This document shows positions 44,389 through 53,959 of a DNA stretch of 64,000 nucleotides, one piece after another (within the stretch, counting starts at the first letter, position 1; every line of letters starts with the position of its first letter). The position numbers and the translations under genes are program-made. Origin of the DNA: Thalassotalea litorea (GTDB lineage Bacteria; Pseudomonadota; Gammaproteobacteria; Enterobacterales; Alteromonadaceae); contig NZ_VCBC01000006.1 in assembly GCF_005843925.1 (NCBI RefSeq), positions 1 to 64,000 of the forward strand, in the 5' to 3' direction. The notes below the pieces were generated by a model that had not been told where the DNA came from, did no database searches, and saw nothing but the letters and a program-made list of their open reading frames with translations.

Positions 44389-44930
44389 TATTCGTGCATA
44401 CCTCGAATCGGGTAGTTGTTGTCTGGATTGCGGATCCAGGTAAGTCCATTAACCAGAGCCTGAAGTTCAGGACGCACGAATGGATTGTTGGAAATATCGA
44501 TGACCTGAATTGTACCTTGTTCATTGACAACATACAGCGCAGGTTCTGCAAACGGATGATCGGTTTCCTGCTCTGATCGCGGATCAGAGATAAAAGTACC
44601 CAAGGTTTTCATCTGCTCGATAGTCAAGCCAAATCCGAGCGGAAAGTCCACGTCTAACCGTGACATATGTTCGCGAAGTTGTGCTTCGCTATCACCGGAA
44701 ACGGCAATGATATCGACACCGGTTTTCGCCAAATCTTCTTTGAAGGTCTGCAGTTGATTAAGATATTTGGTACATAACGGACAGTGCCTGCCGCGATACA
44801 CCACGACGAGTTGCCAATCATGACCGTTTTCAGGTTGTCCAAGGGCTTTGGTTTCACCGCCACGAACCGAGACGGAAATGGTTGGAAAGGTGCTACCTGG
44901 GTGTAACTTTTGGGTATATGCTGATGCCAT
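44388..44930 (-). CDS. Peroxiredoxin-like (AhpC/TSA) protein
   Basis: This 180-residue redoxin-fold protein has C50-PL-C53 in VVYRGRHCPLCTKYLNQL followed by TGVDIIAVSGDSE and GLTIEQMKTLGTFIS, the pattern of AhpC/TSA-like thioredoxin-fold proteins rather than classical 2-Cys peroxiredoxin. Start ATG 44930 has GAGG eight bases before it and fits family N-termini; the longer open frame to 45044 lacks a ribosome site. It is coupled to the DsbA-like gene. Peroxidase activity is likely but not proven. Confidence 0.82.
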   Translation of the reverse strand: MASAYTQKLHPGSTFPTISVSVRGGETKALGQPENGHDWQLVVVYRGRHCPLCTKYLNQLQTFKEDLAKTGVDIIAVSGDSEAQLREHMSRLDVDFPLGFGLTIEQMKTLGTFISDPRSEQETDHPFAEPALYVVNEQGTIQVIDISNNPFVRPELQALVNGLTWIRNPDNNYPIRGMHE

Positions 44931-45171
44931 AGCCTTTGCCTCAAAAATCTTCTTAATCGGAATTTGATATGGTTGCAGCTCAATTTCCACATCGGAATAA
45001 TTCATCACATCGTATGCGGTGAATGAGAAAAACACCAATATCATAAAAGATAGAATAGCCGATTTACGTGGTTCCGAATCATAAATCCAAAGCCGAAAGC
45101 TATTTAACTTAGGAATACGATAGGTTCGATCTTAAGGCTCTAAATCCTGTATTTAATCGGTTTGTTGATAT

Positions 45172-46077
45172 TCAAAGATTGGTATCGAATAACACCTTAA
45201 GCCAGCGAATATCTTCCGGGCCTAGGCCTGCCTGTTTATGCAAAGAGGGTTTTTCATAAACTTCTTGATAAACATGGCAAATAGCGGTTTGTGTGAGCTC
45301 GCGCCAACGTTCGCCTTTAAGATCTTTTATCTGACTATTGATTAAATCCGCCTCTAACAAAGGGTCATATTCCCCTTCATCAGTGCGAATTGCTCGAGCC
45401 AATTGCGCGAGAATTGGATTGATGATCTTCAAAGTGTTGGCGTCTGAAAATTCTTGATCGAGATTATCCTGAGCTTCTTTAATTTTTTGCTTCAATTGAT
45501 ATTCATTGAGCTTTTCTCCGGTGGCTCTCAGCCCATATTTATTCAGCAATGTACCTATGCCAGGTAACAGCGCTTTAGCCGCAATGCCGGCGCCAATCAG
45601 TGGATTGAATATCGCTGCGAGGCCGCCTACGAGCAACATACCGTAGGTGAGTTTTTTATCTAATGCGTCAATGTCATCGGCCAGTGCTTCCAGGCTATTG
45701 GGCTCATTAGCATTTCGGGCGCTGACTATCGCTTCGGCCGATTGTGCCATGTAGGTTTTTAACATGACCTCAGCGTGCTCATCGGGAAAGTGAAATACCC
45801 GGCGCTTTGGCAGGTTATTTATTTCCGGCACGCCATTAGGTAAACAGCGCATCGTGTGCAATGCAAATTGATATTCGGAAGGCTTAAAAGGAACTACGAA
45901 ATAATGTTTTTCATCAAATTGCTGATCGCCGTAATTGGCAGATTTTTCCGCGGAAACAAATACTGGCAGGCCATTTACTTTTTCTTGAACCAAAGAGAGC
46001 CCGGCGGCGATTTCATCGGTCGCTTTATCGGCGGCAGCTTTTAAAACCGAAAGTCCTTTTTGCAAATAATTGCGCAT
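45172..46077 (-). CDS. Hypothetical protein with a Gly-rich hydrophobic middle
   Basis: I do not recognise this 301-residue protein. Residues about 145-182 are hydrophobic and glycine/alanine-rich (GMLLVGGLAAIFNPLIGAG and on), long enough for one or two membrane passes. The flanks are soluble: an N-terminal helix-rich part with repeated Lys/Ala/Asp, and a C-terminal part with charged helices. AAGG in the upstream gene end gives a good start at ATG 46077. It is last in the operon that begins at 50293. Confidence 0.7.
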   Translation of the reverse strand: MRNYLQKGLSVLKAAADKATDEIAAGLSLVQEKVNGLPVFVSAEKSANYGDQQFDEKHYFVVPFKPSEYQFALHTMRCLPNGVPEINNLPKRRVFHFPDEHAEVMLKTYMAQSAEAIVSARNANEPNSLEALADDIDALDKKLTYGMLLVGGLAAIFNPLIGAGIAAKALLPGIGTLLNKYGLRATGEKLNEYQLKQKIKEAQDNLDQEFSDANTLKIINPILAQLARAIRTDEGEYDPLLEADLINSQIKDLKGERWRELTQTAICHVYQEVYEKPSLHKQAGLGPEDIRWLKVLFDTNL

Positions 46078-46080
46078 GGT

Positions 46081-46488
46081 TTAGCCTTTTTCCCCTGATT
46101 TAATTGCAGATGAGTAAACGAACATAATCAATACCAGCATGGGTAAGTTTTTGGTGACCGGGCCAAATGGATGCAACCAAAACTCTGGGGCGATAACACT
46201 CAGAAGCAGGGTGTAAGAAACGATTATGATCACCTGAATCGTACAGCAAAGTCTGATGGCATAGCGAGACAAAAGCCAGATACCAAGAGCAATATCTATG
46301 ATAGCGCCACTATAAATGGCCAGGTCAGCTAAGGTTTCAGAAAAGCCGGCTTGTTGCAATAATTGATGGCCAATTTCAGGGGCGAAAAATATTGATGTCA
46401 GGCCGGTGAATATCCAGACAATGGCTAGAGAATAAATGGCAAGTGTTGTTAATGTTTGTTGATTATTTTTAGTCATCGCCTGATTCAT
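46081..46488 (-). CDS. DoxX-like small membrane protein
   Basis: This 135-residue integral membrane protein has four helices (about 15-35, 52-72, 78-102, 108-130) and a DoxX-like look (YSLAIVWIFTGLTSIFFAPE, GAIIDIALGIWLL). Function is unknown for this group. It starts two bases after the DUF2269 stop, so co-translation is likely. Confidence 0.7.
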   Translation of the reverse strand: MNQAMTKNNQQTLTTLAIYSLAIVWIFTGLTSIFFAPEIGHQLLQQAGFSETLADLAIYSGAIIDIALGIWLLSRYAIRLCCTIQVIIIVSYTLLLSVIAPEFWLHPFGPVTKNLPMLVLIMFVYSSAIKSGEKG

Positions 46489-46490
46489 GC

Positions 46491-46964
46491 CTATATAACC
46501 GATACCGGTTTAAACACCATCAGATAGAAGATGATAACGATAGCAATAAAAGCCGGGAAGCCAAGTGCAATCCACCAGCGCATTAATTTTTTAAATTCCG
46601 GTAAGGTTTTTTCCGCGATTACTGATTCGGTTGCTAAATCTCTTAACCGATATTGGATTCTCAGCACGGGTAACCAGCAAGCGGCAATAATAAGGATCAG
46701 GGTTAAAATCCAAATAAACCAGGGAGATGAAAAAGAATAACCTTGTAATTTCATCAGTAAGACACCTGTAGTGATTTGGGTGATGACTGCTGGCGTGGTA
46801 AACAGCCAGTCGCCAATAATCACGTGATTGGCAGTTATCTGGATAACGATTGGGTTGTCAGAGCGATACGCCATGAACATGAAAAACGCGATGCCGGTGC
46901 CAGTGCCAGCAACAATAACGGCGGCAACGATATGAAGAAATTTAAGGGTCAGATAATAATCCAT
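46491..46964 (-). CDS. DUF2269-family membrane protein
   Basis: This 157-residue protein has four transmembrane helices (about 5-30, 50-72, 83-105, 130-152) with the family pattern LKFLHIVAAVIVAGTGTGIAFFMF. No function is established. Its ATG overlaps the stop of the saccharopine-dehydrogenase-like gene by one base. Confidence 0.8.
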   Translation of the reverse strand: MDYYLTLKFLHIVAAVIVAGTGTGIAFFMFMAYRSDNPIVIQITANHVIIGDWLFTTPAVITQITTGVLLMKLQGYSFSSPWFIWILTLILIIAACWLPVLRIQYRLRDLATESVIAEKTLPEFKKLMRWWIALGFPAFIAIVIIFYLMVFKPVSVI

Positions 46965-48133
46965 CAGATGTCTTGTCCTACACTGTGATCTTGCTCCTGG
47001 TTTTGTTCGGGTATTTGGCAGTGATGATGAATCTTATAGTGGTCAAAATATGGATCAAAATCCTCTAACTTCAGTAGATTTACACAAGGTGTGGCGCCTG
47101 TGGACAGAGGTGCTCTTGCCTCGTCGCAAAGAAGTTTTCTCGCCAGAATGATGGTTGAAAGGGTTGGGATATAAGGACCATTGCCATCGGGGGCATTTAA
47201 GGTCCAGGATATTTCGTGGTTTTTCCCTTGCTGGTTGCTACCGGTTATTTTGACTCGCATCGTGCCCTTATCGGTGCCAAACGAGCGGAACAAATTGCTG
47301 GCGGTAACGATGGGTTTAGCTAACGGTTGCCAACTTTTTATCAAGCCAATTTTGCTTAAATAGGCCATGGCCACCATCCCATAATGTAAAATGCCTAGTT
47401 CAAGTCCAGCCTGAAAGCTCACCCGTTCGCTAACTTGATAAAGGTCTGGATACAGCTCCAGATCCGGAATATCGACATTGGCAAGGTATCGTTTTTGGCC
47501 AAACTCGCCGAAATCTTCAACTTTCGGATCCATCCAGCCGTGGGCCTGTTGCCAGATCCCGTCTCGAAACACTGAAAACGAGTGACCAGTGTAGGAAAGT
47601 ATGCCGGCAACAGTCGCTAACCCCCGTTCTGCTCTATTTCCGGGTGCAATTGCAATGTCAATGGTGCTTATTGAGTTAAATTGTTCTCGATAATTATCAA
47701 TCACTGCCGATGACAAACCAGGTACAGAACTGGCACCACTTACCAATAGTACGTCTTTATCTCTGGCCTGAGTATTTAGTGTCTTGATATCACATACGAA
47801 TCTTCGATCATCAGCTAAATCAATATAATGCGCGCTGGCTTCAATGCAGGCCTTAGGTACACGGTAGTCCTGTCCTTGAAACGGGCCTCCAGTATGTATG
47901 ACTAAATAAGGTGATAAAGCAGTTAACCTTTCGGCGAATTGTGCATGGTTAATATCGAGTTGTGTCGTTTTAATGATCGCGTTTGCCTGGGCTTGTAGCT
48001 GATTTTTGAGTGCCTCGGCTTTTTCAATATTGCGACCAGCGATATGAATCGTCACAGCATCTAAATCGATTAACGCTTCGCATATGCGCTTGCCGAAGTT
48101 TCCATAACCACCCAGTATTACCACGTTTTTCAT
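46964..48133 (-). CDS. Saccharopine-dehydrogenase-like NAD(P)-binding protein
   Basis: This 389-residue protein has an N-terminal Rossmann fold (VVILGGYGNFGKRICEAL; AGRNIEKAEALK; VIHTGGPFQGQDYRVPKACIEASAHYIDLADDRRF) of the saccharopine-dehydrogenase-like family, as found in many operons of unclear substrate. The C-terminal domain is unlike the lysine enzyme. It overlaps the preceding endopeptidase gene by four bases (ATGA). Confidence 0.82.
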   Translation of the reverse strand: MKNVVILGGYGNFGKRICEALIDLDAVTIHIAGRNIEKAEALKNQLQAQANAIIKTTQLDINHAQFAERLTALSPYLVIHTGGPFQGQDYRVPKACIEASAHYIDLADDRRFVCDIKTLNTQARDKDVLLVSGASSVPGLSSAVIDNYREQFNSISTIDIAIAPGNRAERGLATVAGILSYTGHSFSVFRDGIWQQAHGWMDPKVEDFGEFGQKRYLANVDIPDLELYPDLYQVSERVSFQAGLELGILHYGMVAMAYLSKIGLIKSWQPLAKPIVTASNLFRSFGTDKGTMRVKITGSNQQGKNHEISWTLNAPDGNGPYIPTLSTIILARKLLCDEARAPLSTGATPCVNLLKLEDFDPYFDHYKIHHHCQIPEQNQEQDHSVGQDI

Positions 48134-48813
48134 TTACTCAATTCCTGACATTGAATGGCAAAGTCGACGTGATAGTGTTCATCGTGCCTGACCCAGGAAC
48201 GCCGTTTAGAAAATTGAATATGTTGTTGGAGATATTCACCATAGGAAGTTGCAAAGAGCTTAGGCTGTAACTTAGGATCGAAAATTACCCGCCATAAATC
48301 GACGCCATGTTGTTTTGCGGATTTATGCAACGCTACTATGTGAGCGGCAAGCGCAACGTAGTCTAGCTGAAATTCTTCAAACCTGTCTTTACTATCAAAC
48401 TCGATCTCATAGCCAAACTTGTTAAAAGGGTGGGTTGGCAGATGAACCGATTGACCGGATTCGTCGATAACCGGTGTCATAAAATCCACTGACAGGCCAT
48501 TACGATGGGTTTTATGAGGCTTGAACTCTCCGCCTTCAGCAAATCCGGTTTCTGCATATTTAAAGACTTTGTTCGGTTGCTCGGCTTCCAGCAATTTATA
48601 TGCGTCTACCACGATTGCTTTTACTTTTGAATGTACATAGGTGCGGCCTGAAATTCGTGCAATGCGACTATAACCAACATAATTTTTTCCGTCAGCAGGG
48701 AGTTTTACACCTTGCTGCAAAGATCCGTTAGCTGTAGTTCCGTAGCAGGTACTTTGCGCAGCTAATGTAGAGCATGAAAAAACAATTAGTAGGAACGAAA
48801 GCGGTTTAATCAT
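48130..48813 (-). CDS. MepA-like penicillin-insensitive murein endopeptidase
   Basis: This 227-residue protein has a signal peptide (about 1-19, ending LAA) and the M74 pattern of LAS-type zinc peptidases: KTHRNGLSVDFMTP carries the His and Asp ligands and WVRHDEHYHVDFAI the second His set. MepA cleaves D-Ala-mDAP cross-links in the periplasm. It is shorter than E. coli MepA (274). It overlaps both neighbours (8 bases upstream, 4 downstream), so it sits firmly within the operon. Confidence 0.85.
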   Translation of the reverse strand: MIKPLSFLLIVFSCSTLAAQSTCYGTTANGSLQQGVKLPADGKNYVGYSRIARISGRTYVHSKVKAIVVDAYKLLEAEQPNKVFKYAETGFAEGGEFKPHKTHRNGLSVDFMTPVIDESGQSVHLPTHPFNKFGYEIEFDSKDRFEEFQLDYVALAAHIVALHKSAKQHGVDLWRVIFDPKLQPKLFATSYGEYLQQHIQFSKRRSWVRHDEHYHVDFAIQCQELSK

Positions 48814-50293
48814 GTGTGGTCTCCGCTCCCTTGTTCATGCTCGTCACGGGAAAATGCCGTTCCAGTAATTTATTACTAAATCGATTATGTGGATCCACCA
48901 CCTTCTTTACAGCAAAATACTCATTTGCTCTTGGGTAAGCCTGATGGAATTGTTGTGAAGTGGCATGCAGTTGATAGGGTAGGTAGTAAGTTCCGCCGCT
49001 CGATATCGCGGCATCAATCATTTCTTTACTCCACCGATTGACTCTATTTCTTCCCTCAATATTTGTTTGCTGGCGATAGTAAACGACAAACGCGAAAACC
49101 TCTTGTTCAGCCCATGCCAGGTAAGATCCTGTATCAGGCAATGCATGCCTAACGGAAACGTTCAACACATTGACGTTATGTTTTTGAAAAATATCGACCA
49201 TCGATTCTGTAAATGTTCCAAATTTATCAATGGGTACAAAATATTCTCGCAATGCGTAAGTGTATGTATCTCGATTTATCGGTTCTAGCTGATTCACATC
49301 ATAGCTCGCTTCATAATTTCGCCAGTGAACCATATCGAAGGAATATAGAGCTGGTTCGAGAATATATTGGCGTAACCACTTAGCGCTTTCGTGGTGGGCG
49401 ACTAACTCTGCTAATACAGGTTCGATAAGATAGTCCTGATTCTTATCCACCAATCGCTTTGATTCCGTTACTGGTTGATCGGTCAATGTCCAGCTGACTG
49501 CTCGCATCTTCTCGTAATTAGGCGGGTAGATATCGGCGTTATGGAATATTACACGCTCATCTTTAAGGACCTGTTTTGCAAAGTACGCGGGGTAATTATT
49601 GAGTTCCATCGTCACGCTTTGACGTCGTACCTTCGTGTTTTTCTCTAATTCTAAGGTAACTTCCGCAATGACACCGATACCGCCATAACCTCCGATGGCG
49701 GAAAAATAAAGCTCAGGGTTTTGATCTGGTGAGGCGGTAATAACTTCCCCATTTGCCAACACAAGCGTGATTGAGCTGACGGAGCGAATAATTGGGCCTT
49801 CGCCGATATAGCGGCCATGGACATTGACGCTAAGAGAACCTCCAACTGTAAAATTCGAATAGGATTGCATTATTTTGACTGATAGGTCGTAGGGATCGAT
49901 ATATTCCTGAAGCTCGCGCCAGGTTATGCCACTTTGGACACGAATCGTTTGAAGCTTTTCGTTGAGCGTGAGAACTTCATTAAACTGGCGCATATCGAGA
50001 TGTAAACTGTCTTCGAACGCGATTTGGCCGCCCTGGCTATATCGACCTCCGCCAATCGATATTTTGCCATTGTGAGAGCGGACGGCTTTTGCTATCTCAT
50101 CCGTGCTATTGGGGACAATAATTTTTGCAACCGAGATTGGATTTAGGCCTGTGATGTCATTGACGATATTGGTCTGCGGCAGAGATCGCGGTGGCTTTTG
50201 GGCAGTATCCAATACTAGCCCAAATACATATAGACCAATGAAAAATAAAAACAGGAAAACCCCAATTATCGACGTTTTTATTATTGCTTTCAT
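48806..50293 (-). CDS. Membrane-anchored FAD-binding oxidoreductase (FAD_binding_4)
   Basis: This 495-residue protein has an N-terminal hydrophobic helix (about 8-28) and a PCMH-type FAD domain: GKISIGGGRYSQGGQIAFEDSL, TVGGSLSVNVHGRYIGEGPIIRSVSSITLV and GGYGGIGVIAEVTLELEK. The C-terminal half is a berberine-bridge/vanillyl-type cap with VNPHNRFS-like VDPHNRFSNKLLE. Such enzymes oxidise alcohol or sugar-lactone groups. It leads the six-gene minus-strand operon. Substrate is unknown. Confidence 0.85.
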   Translation of the reverse strand: MKAIIKTSIIGVFLFLFFIGLYVFGLVLDTAQKPPRSLPQTNIVNDITGLNPISVAKIIVPNSTDEIAKAVRSHNGKISIGGGRYSQGGQIAFEDSLHLDMRQFNEVLTLNEKLQTIRVQSGITWRELQEYIDPYDLSVKIMQSYSNFTVGGSLSVNVHGRYIGEGPIIRSVSSITLVLANGEVITASPDQNPELYFSAIGGYGGIGVIAEVTLELEKNTKVRRQSVTMELNNYPAYFAKQVLKDERVIFHNADIYPPNYEKMRAVSWTLTDQPVTESKRLVDKNQDYLIEPVLAELVAHHESAKWLRQYILEPALYSFDMVHWRNYEASYDVNQLEPINRDTYTYALREYFVPIDKFGTFTESMVDIFQKHNVNVLNVSVRHALPDTGSYLAWAEQEVFAFVVYYRQQTNIEGRNRVNRWSKEMIDAAISSGGTYYLPYQLHATSQQFHQAYPRANEYFAVKKVVDPHNRFSNKLLERHFPVTSMNKGAETTHD

Positions 50294-50478
50294 CGCTATC
50301 CATTCCTGTTTTAGTTGCTAACTTCCTATTTATGCAAAGAAATCAATGCAGTGCAAGGTAAAGAAAAATGACAGCTTTGGTTAAGTTATGGCGTGAACTT
50401 ATTTACTTAACTATTTCGATGTGTTTAATTAAGTGAAAAATATTAGGTCATTAGTTAATTGTAGTTAGAGGTAGTTAA

Positions 50479-51459
50479 ATGAATGGCGGTAATTTAATAA
50501 AGCTGGTTACGGCAAATCTTGGCTGTACCCAAAAAGCGTTGGCAACTCAGCTCGACGTGTCTGGTGCGCAAATCAGCAAGTGGAAAAATGGTGAATACCT
50601 TTCCGAAGAAATGGAGAGACTTTTGGTTTCTCTTGCGGGAATTGGCAATCGAGATCCGGACATTGTTATTTGGACTGGTGGCAATGAACAGGCCGATCAG
50701 TGGGATGCTCTGGTGCGCTTTCTCGCATCATTGTCATTGGAATTTAACGATACCGGTTATTATATCGAGCCGCTAACGCTGGTTGAAGACGACTTTTTAT
50801 GTTGGAAGGTGCTGCATACGCTATTAGAAGCAGGAATAGCCTTGCCTCATGACTTTCCAGAACAACTAGCCATTGATTACGCCAAATATGCCGAGAAAGG
50901 CGCACAATTGCCGATAGAGTTCTCTTCACACCCGATTGTGCAGCTTATTTTCGAAAGCTTTAAAGCGCTCATTCACCTTTATGGTTTTTACTCTGCCTAC
51001 ATCAGTGAAATTATGGAAAATTGGGATCTCAATTTGATGGATACTGAGGCCTGTAATATTGAACCTTGTCTGTTGGATTTAGCGTTTAGCAAAAGTGCGC
51101 GTCAATCTCATTTGTTGCCCGAGTTTAATGACTTTAAACACAAGACAATAAACGAATACCGACAATGGCTGGAATTGGTTAAGAAAAACGCTTATGAACG
51201 AAATGTACCACTGCGCGCTGAGCTTCTTAACCTGATTTACGATAATCATGAAAATGTTGGTTATGCCGCCAAAGAAGAAAATACTGGAGCCAACCGTTAT
51301 CGCCTGCATCCTGACGTGTACATGAATGAAATGCTGCATAACCAGCGTACTATTTTAAAGCTAATGCCGGCGATTTGTGAAAAACTGGGAATTGATATAG
51401 AGGATTCTGAATGTCTGGATTCGAGTATTGCGACCGCAATAACTCAAGTCTCAACCTAG
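50479..51459 (+). CDS. XRE-type HTH protein with long uncharacterised C-terminus
   Basis: This 326-residue protein has an N-terminal XRE HTH (about 1-55; VTANLGCTQKALATQLDVSGAQISKWKNGEYLS) and about 270 residues with no recognised domain, mostly helical. The C-terminal part is rich in Leu and acidic residues, with NYGY-free but Trp/Tyr-rich stretches such as EYRQWLELVKKNAYERNV. GAGG lies eight bases before ATG. It converges with the coiled-coil gene and shares a terminator. Confidence 0.8.
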   Translation: MNGGNLIKLVTANLGCTQKALATQLDVSGAQISKWKNGEYLSEEMERLLVSLAGIGNRDPDIVIWTGGNEQADQWDALVRFLASLSLEFNDTGYYIEPLTLVEDDFLCWKVLHTLLEAGIALPHDFPEQLAIDYAKYAEKGAQLPIEFSSHPIVQLIFESFKALIHLYGFYSAYISEIMENWDLNLMDTEACNIEPCLLDLAFSKSARQSHLLPEFNDFKHKTINEYRQWLELVKKNAYERNVPLRAELLNLIYDNHENVGYAAKEENTGANRYRLHPDVYMNEMLHNQRTILKLMPAICEKLGIDIEDSECLDSSIATAITQVST

Positions 51460-51514
51460 TCTCGGCGGCGTTAGTTCATAAAATTATATTGGGCTCGAAC
51501 ATTTATAACGTGAC

Positions 51515-51543
51515 AGCGGCAAGATAATAATCTTGCCGCTTTA
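51515..51543 (+). terminator. Hairpin between XRE and coiled-coil genes
   Basis: AGCGGCAAGA (51515-51524) pairs with TCTTGCCGCT (51531-51540) and runs into TTTA. It serves the + strand gene; on the minus strand no T tract follows. Confidence 0.82.
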
Positions 51544-51550
51544 TCCACAA

Positions 51551-53692
51551 TTAGCTTGTCACCGCTAATTGCTTTTGTGCATATTCAAACTTCAAACGAT
51601 ATTCCGTGACTTGGTTTTCAAGCTGAGTCACATCTTCCGATAGTCTGGCTTGCAACTCTGCATTCTCATCACGTAATTGTTTAAGCGTCTCACGAATTTG
51701 TGTATTGCTGTCTTCCTGACGGTTTTTAATCTCAGCATTTTTTTGAACAAAGTCAGAGATTTTTTCTCTTTCATCGGCAAGTTGTTGCTTAAGCTTTTCG
51801 ATTTGTTCAATTTCAGAGGAATGCTCATTGCGTGCTTCGAGTAAGCGACTTTCAAGTAAATTCTTATCTTGATTGAGCTGATTGATAATCGCATCTGTAT
51901 GGTTTCGCTGCTGGTCGTTGCCCGCATGTGCTTGTTCTAGTTGCGCCTGCAGTTCGCGTACTTCATTAACTTTATCCGCGAGTAGGGCTTCTGTTTCAGA
52001 CTTCAAGCTGGCAATGACTTGCTGCTGCTTCGATTTGGTTTGATCAAGCTGAGTTTCGGATTTTTGTTTAACGGCCATTAACTGAGCGTTCACCTTGCGA
52101 AACTCCGACTCAAGCTCGGTCAACTTCTCTTGTTTTTGGCTCACCTTGTCTTTCAACGTGCTTGTTTGAACCCACAGGGATTTCTTCTCTTGCTCGTTTT
52201 GTTTAAGCGCCAGTTCCAAATCTTGTAAATCGGCCAGTTTCGATTTGTTTTGATTGAGCTCCGCTTGCAGGGAAGCGATATTATCTTCGTAACCTTCACG
52301 CTGTTTTAATAAGTCGACGCTGTTTTTCTTTATTTGCGATTCAAAATTATTTTCTTGCTGACGCAACTGTTTTTCCAAATCGGCAATGATGTTCATGTGC
52401 TTAGATTCAGAAGACAGGTTGCCTTTGAGCTGTTGCGCTAAGGTTTCGTTATCCGCTTTTATGCTAATCAGCTGCTCTTCAAACGCTTTTTTCTGATTCG
52501 CTATCGAAATATCATGAATCTGTTGCTGTTTTTGTTGTTCTTTTGCCGCTTTAGAAAGCTCTTTTTGCGTGTTCGCAAGTTCGGCTTTCATGTCTAAAAG
52601 TTGCTGTTTTTGCTGCTCAAACTTGGTTTTTTCTTTATCTTCTGAAAGCTGTGATTTTTGCAGTGATGCTTCACTTGTCTGCAACTGCTTTTGTAGTCGC
52701 ACGACCTCGTCAGATAGCCCTTTTTGTGCCTGCTCTACAGCTTTAGCTTGTGATTTTTCTGCCTTGTCCAGCGCCGCTTGCTGCTTTTTCAATTCCGCCT
52801 GATTGTCCTGAAATTGCTGTTTCAATGTGTTCAGGTCATTGTTCAGGCCGGTATTTTTAGCTTGTAAGGCTTTCAACTGAGCTTGCAATGAATCTACTTG
52901 TTCGACTTTTGAGGACGTGGATTTTTGCAAGTCAGCGAGTTGCTTATCGTGAGCTTTGAGTAAGTCATCGACTTTTTTCTCATGCGCTACATTTAAACGC
53001 GTTAATTCGGCCTGTGCTTTATGACTGTGCTGCTCTGCTGTGTCTAGCGCCGATTTTAGTTCTTTTAATTCATCATTAAGAGCTTTTTGCTGGCCTAGCT
53101 TTTTATTTTCACTACCCTTTAGCGATTTCAATTCCGCCTGCAGGTTTTTCATTTCAACGCTGTGGGCCGATTTCAGTTCTTTTAATTGTGAAGAGGTCTT
53201 GTCCAACTGGGTTTGTAACTTGACATTGTCTTTGCTCAGGCCATTTTTTTCTTTGCTGAGCGGATCGAGCTGGCTTTGTAACAGTTCACGATTTTCTTGG
53301 ATAAGGCGCAGTTCTTTTTGCAGTTTTTCTTCGCTGTTCGACTTGGTCTTTAATTGGTTTTCAGCTTTTTGAGTACGATCTTTCAATTGTGCATATTTTT
53401 CTTCGTACTGATCTATTTTATGCTTGAGCTGTTCAATTTCACTGTATTTTAAATTAACCGTGTCATGCTTAGAGCGGCTTAGTTTTTCGTGGACGGCTGT
53501 AAATTTTTGTTCGAGCTCTTTTTTCTGAAGTTCGAGAGCGTGATTTTTCTGCTGCTCGGCTTTGGCATTCAGTTTTTCTACTAGATGAGAGAACTTGTCT
53601 TCAAGCTGAATAAAAATATCGCCGGCGAGCAACTGCAGTTGTTCGTCGATCTCTTGGTTTAGCTCTAGCTTAGATTCTGGCTTAGTACTCAT
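51551..53692 (-). CDS. Long coiled-coil protein of unknown function
   Basis: This 713-residue protein is almost wholly coiled coil, from about residue 40 to the end, with dense Gln, Lys, Glu and Leu heptads (for example residues around ELQKKELEQKF and QAELKKQQAALDKAE). There is no signal peptide or membrane helix. A short N-terminal piece (QLLAGDIFIQLEDKF) is the only non-coil element. Such proteins act as scaffolds or spacers in cell division, chromosome or cytoskeletal roles; the sequence does not say which. AAGGCG precedes ATG 53692. The codon bias towards CAA/AAA reflects composition, not transfer. Confidence 0.85.
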   Translation of the reverse strand: MSTKPESKLELNQEIDEQLQLLAGDIFIQLEDKFSHLVEKLNAKAEQQKNHALELQKKELEQKFTAVHEKLSRSKHDTVNLKYSEIEQLKHKIDQYEEKYAQLKDRTQKAENQLKTKSNSEEKLQKELRLIQENRELLQSQLDPLSKEKNGLSKDNVKLQTQLDKTSSQLKELKSAHSVEMKNLQAELKSLKGSENKKLGQQKALNDELKELKSALDTAEQHSHKAQAELTRLNVAHEKKVDDLLKAHDKQLADLQKSTSSKVEQVDSLQAQLKALQAKNTGLNNDLNTLKQQFQDNQAELKKQQAALDKAEKSQAKAVEQAQKGLSDEVVRLQKQLQTSEASLQKSQLSEDKEKTKFEQQKQQLLDMKAELANTQKELSKAAKEQQKQQQIHDISIANQKKAFEEQLISIKADNETLAQQLKGNLSSESKHMNIIADLEKQLRQQENNFESQIKKNSVDLLKQREGYEDNIASLQAELNQNKSKLADLQDLELALKQNEQEKKSLWVQTSTLKDKVSQKQEKLTELESEFRKVNAQLMAVKQKSETQLDQTKSKQQQVIASLKSETEALLADKVNEVRELQAQLEQAHAGNDQQRNHTDAIINQLNQDKNLLESRLLEARNEHSSEIEQIEKLKQQLADEREKISDFVQKNAEIKNRQEDSNTQIRETLKQLRDENAELQARLSEDVTQLENQVTEYRLKFEYAQKQLAVTS

Positions 53693-53959
53693 AAACGCGC
53701 CTTATTATTGTTTTCGTTTGAAAACCATGAAGTTATTTAACCATCTTTATGGAAAAGTGAAAAGGTTTTATTGGTCAGATCTTCTCAATCTTCAGAAGAA
53801 ATAGGGCTTGGCGCCTGTTTTTGATGGGTGTTTTTTAACCATGAATTACAATGTATTTCGCGGCCCGCAATGAAAACGGTCGCGTATTGGAGTTGCTTTT
53901 TGTCAAGCAATTCCATCTAATGCGATCTTATATAAACATTACTTTAAATTAAAATCGAT

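Noticed and set aside
52569..53372. Ser/Cys/Phe-rich open frames opposite the coiled-coil gene
   Set aside because: They are antisense shadows of Glu/Lys/Gln-rich coding DNA and lack start sites.
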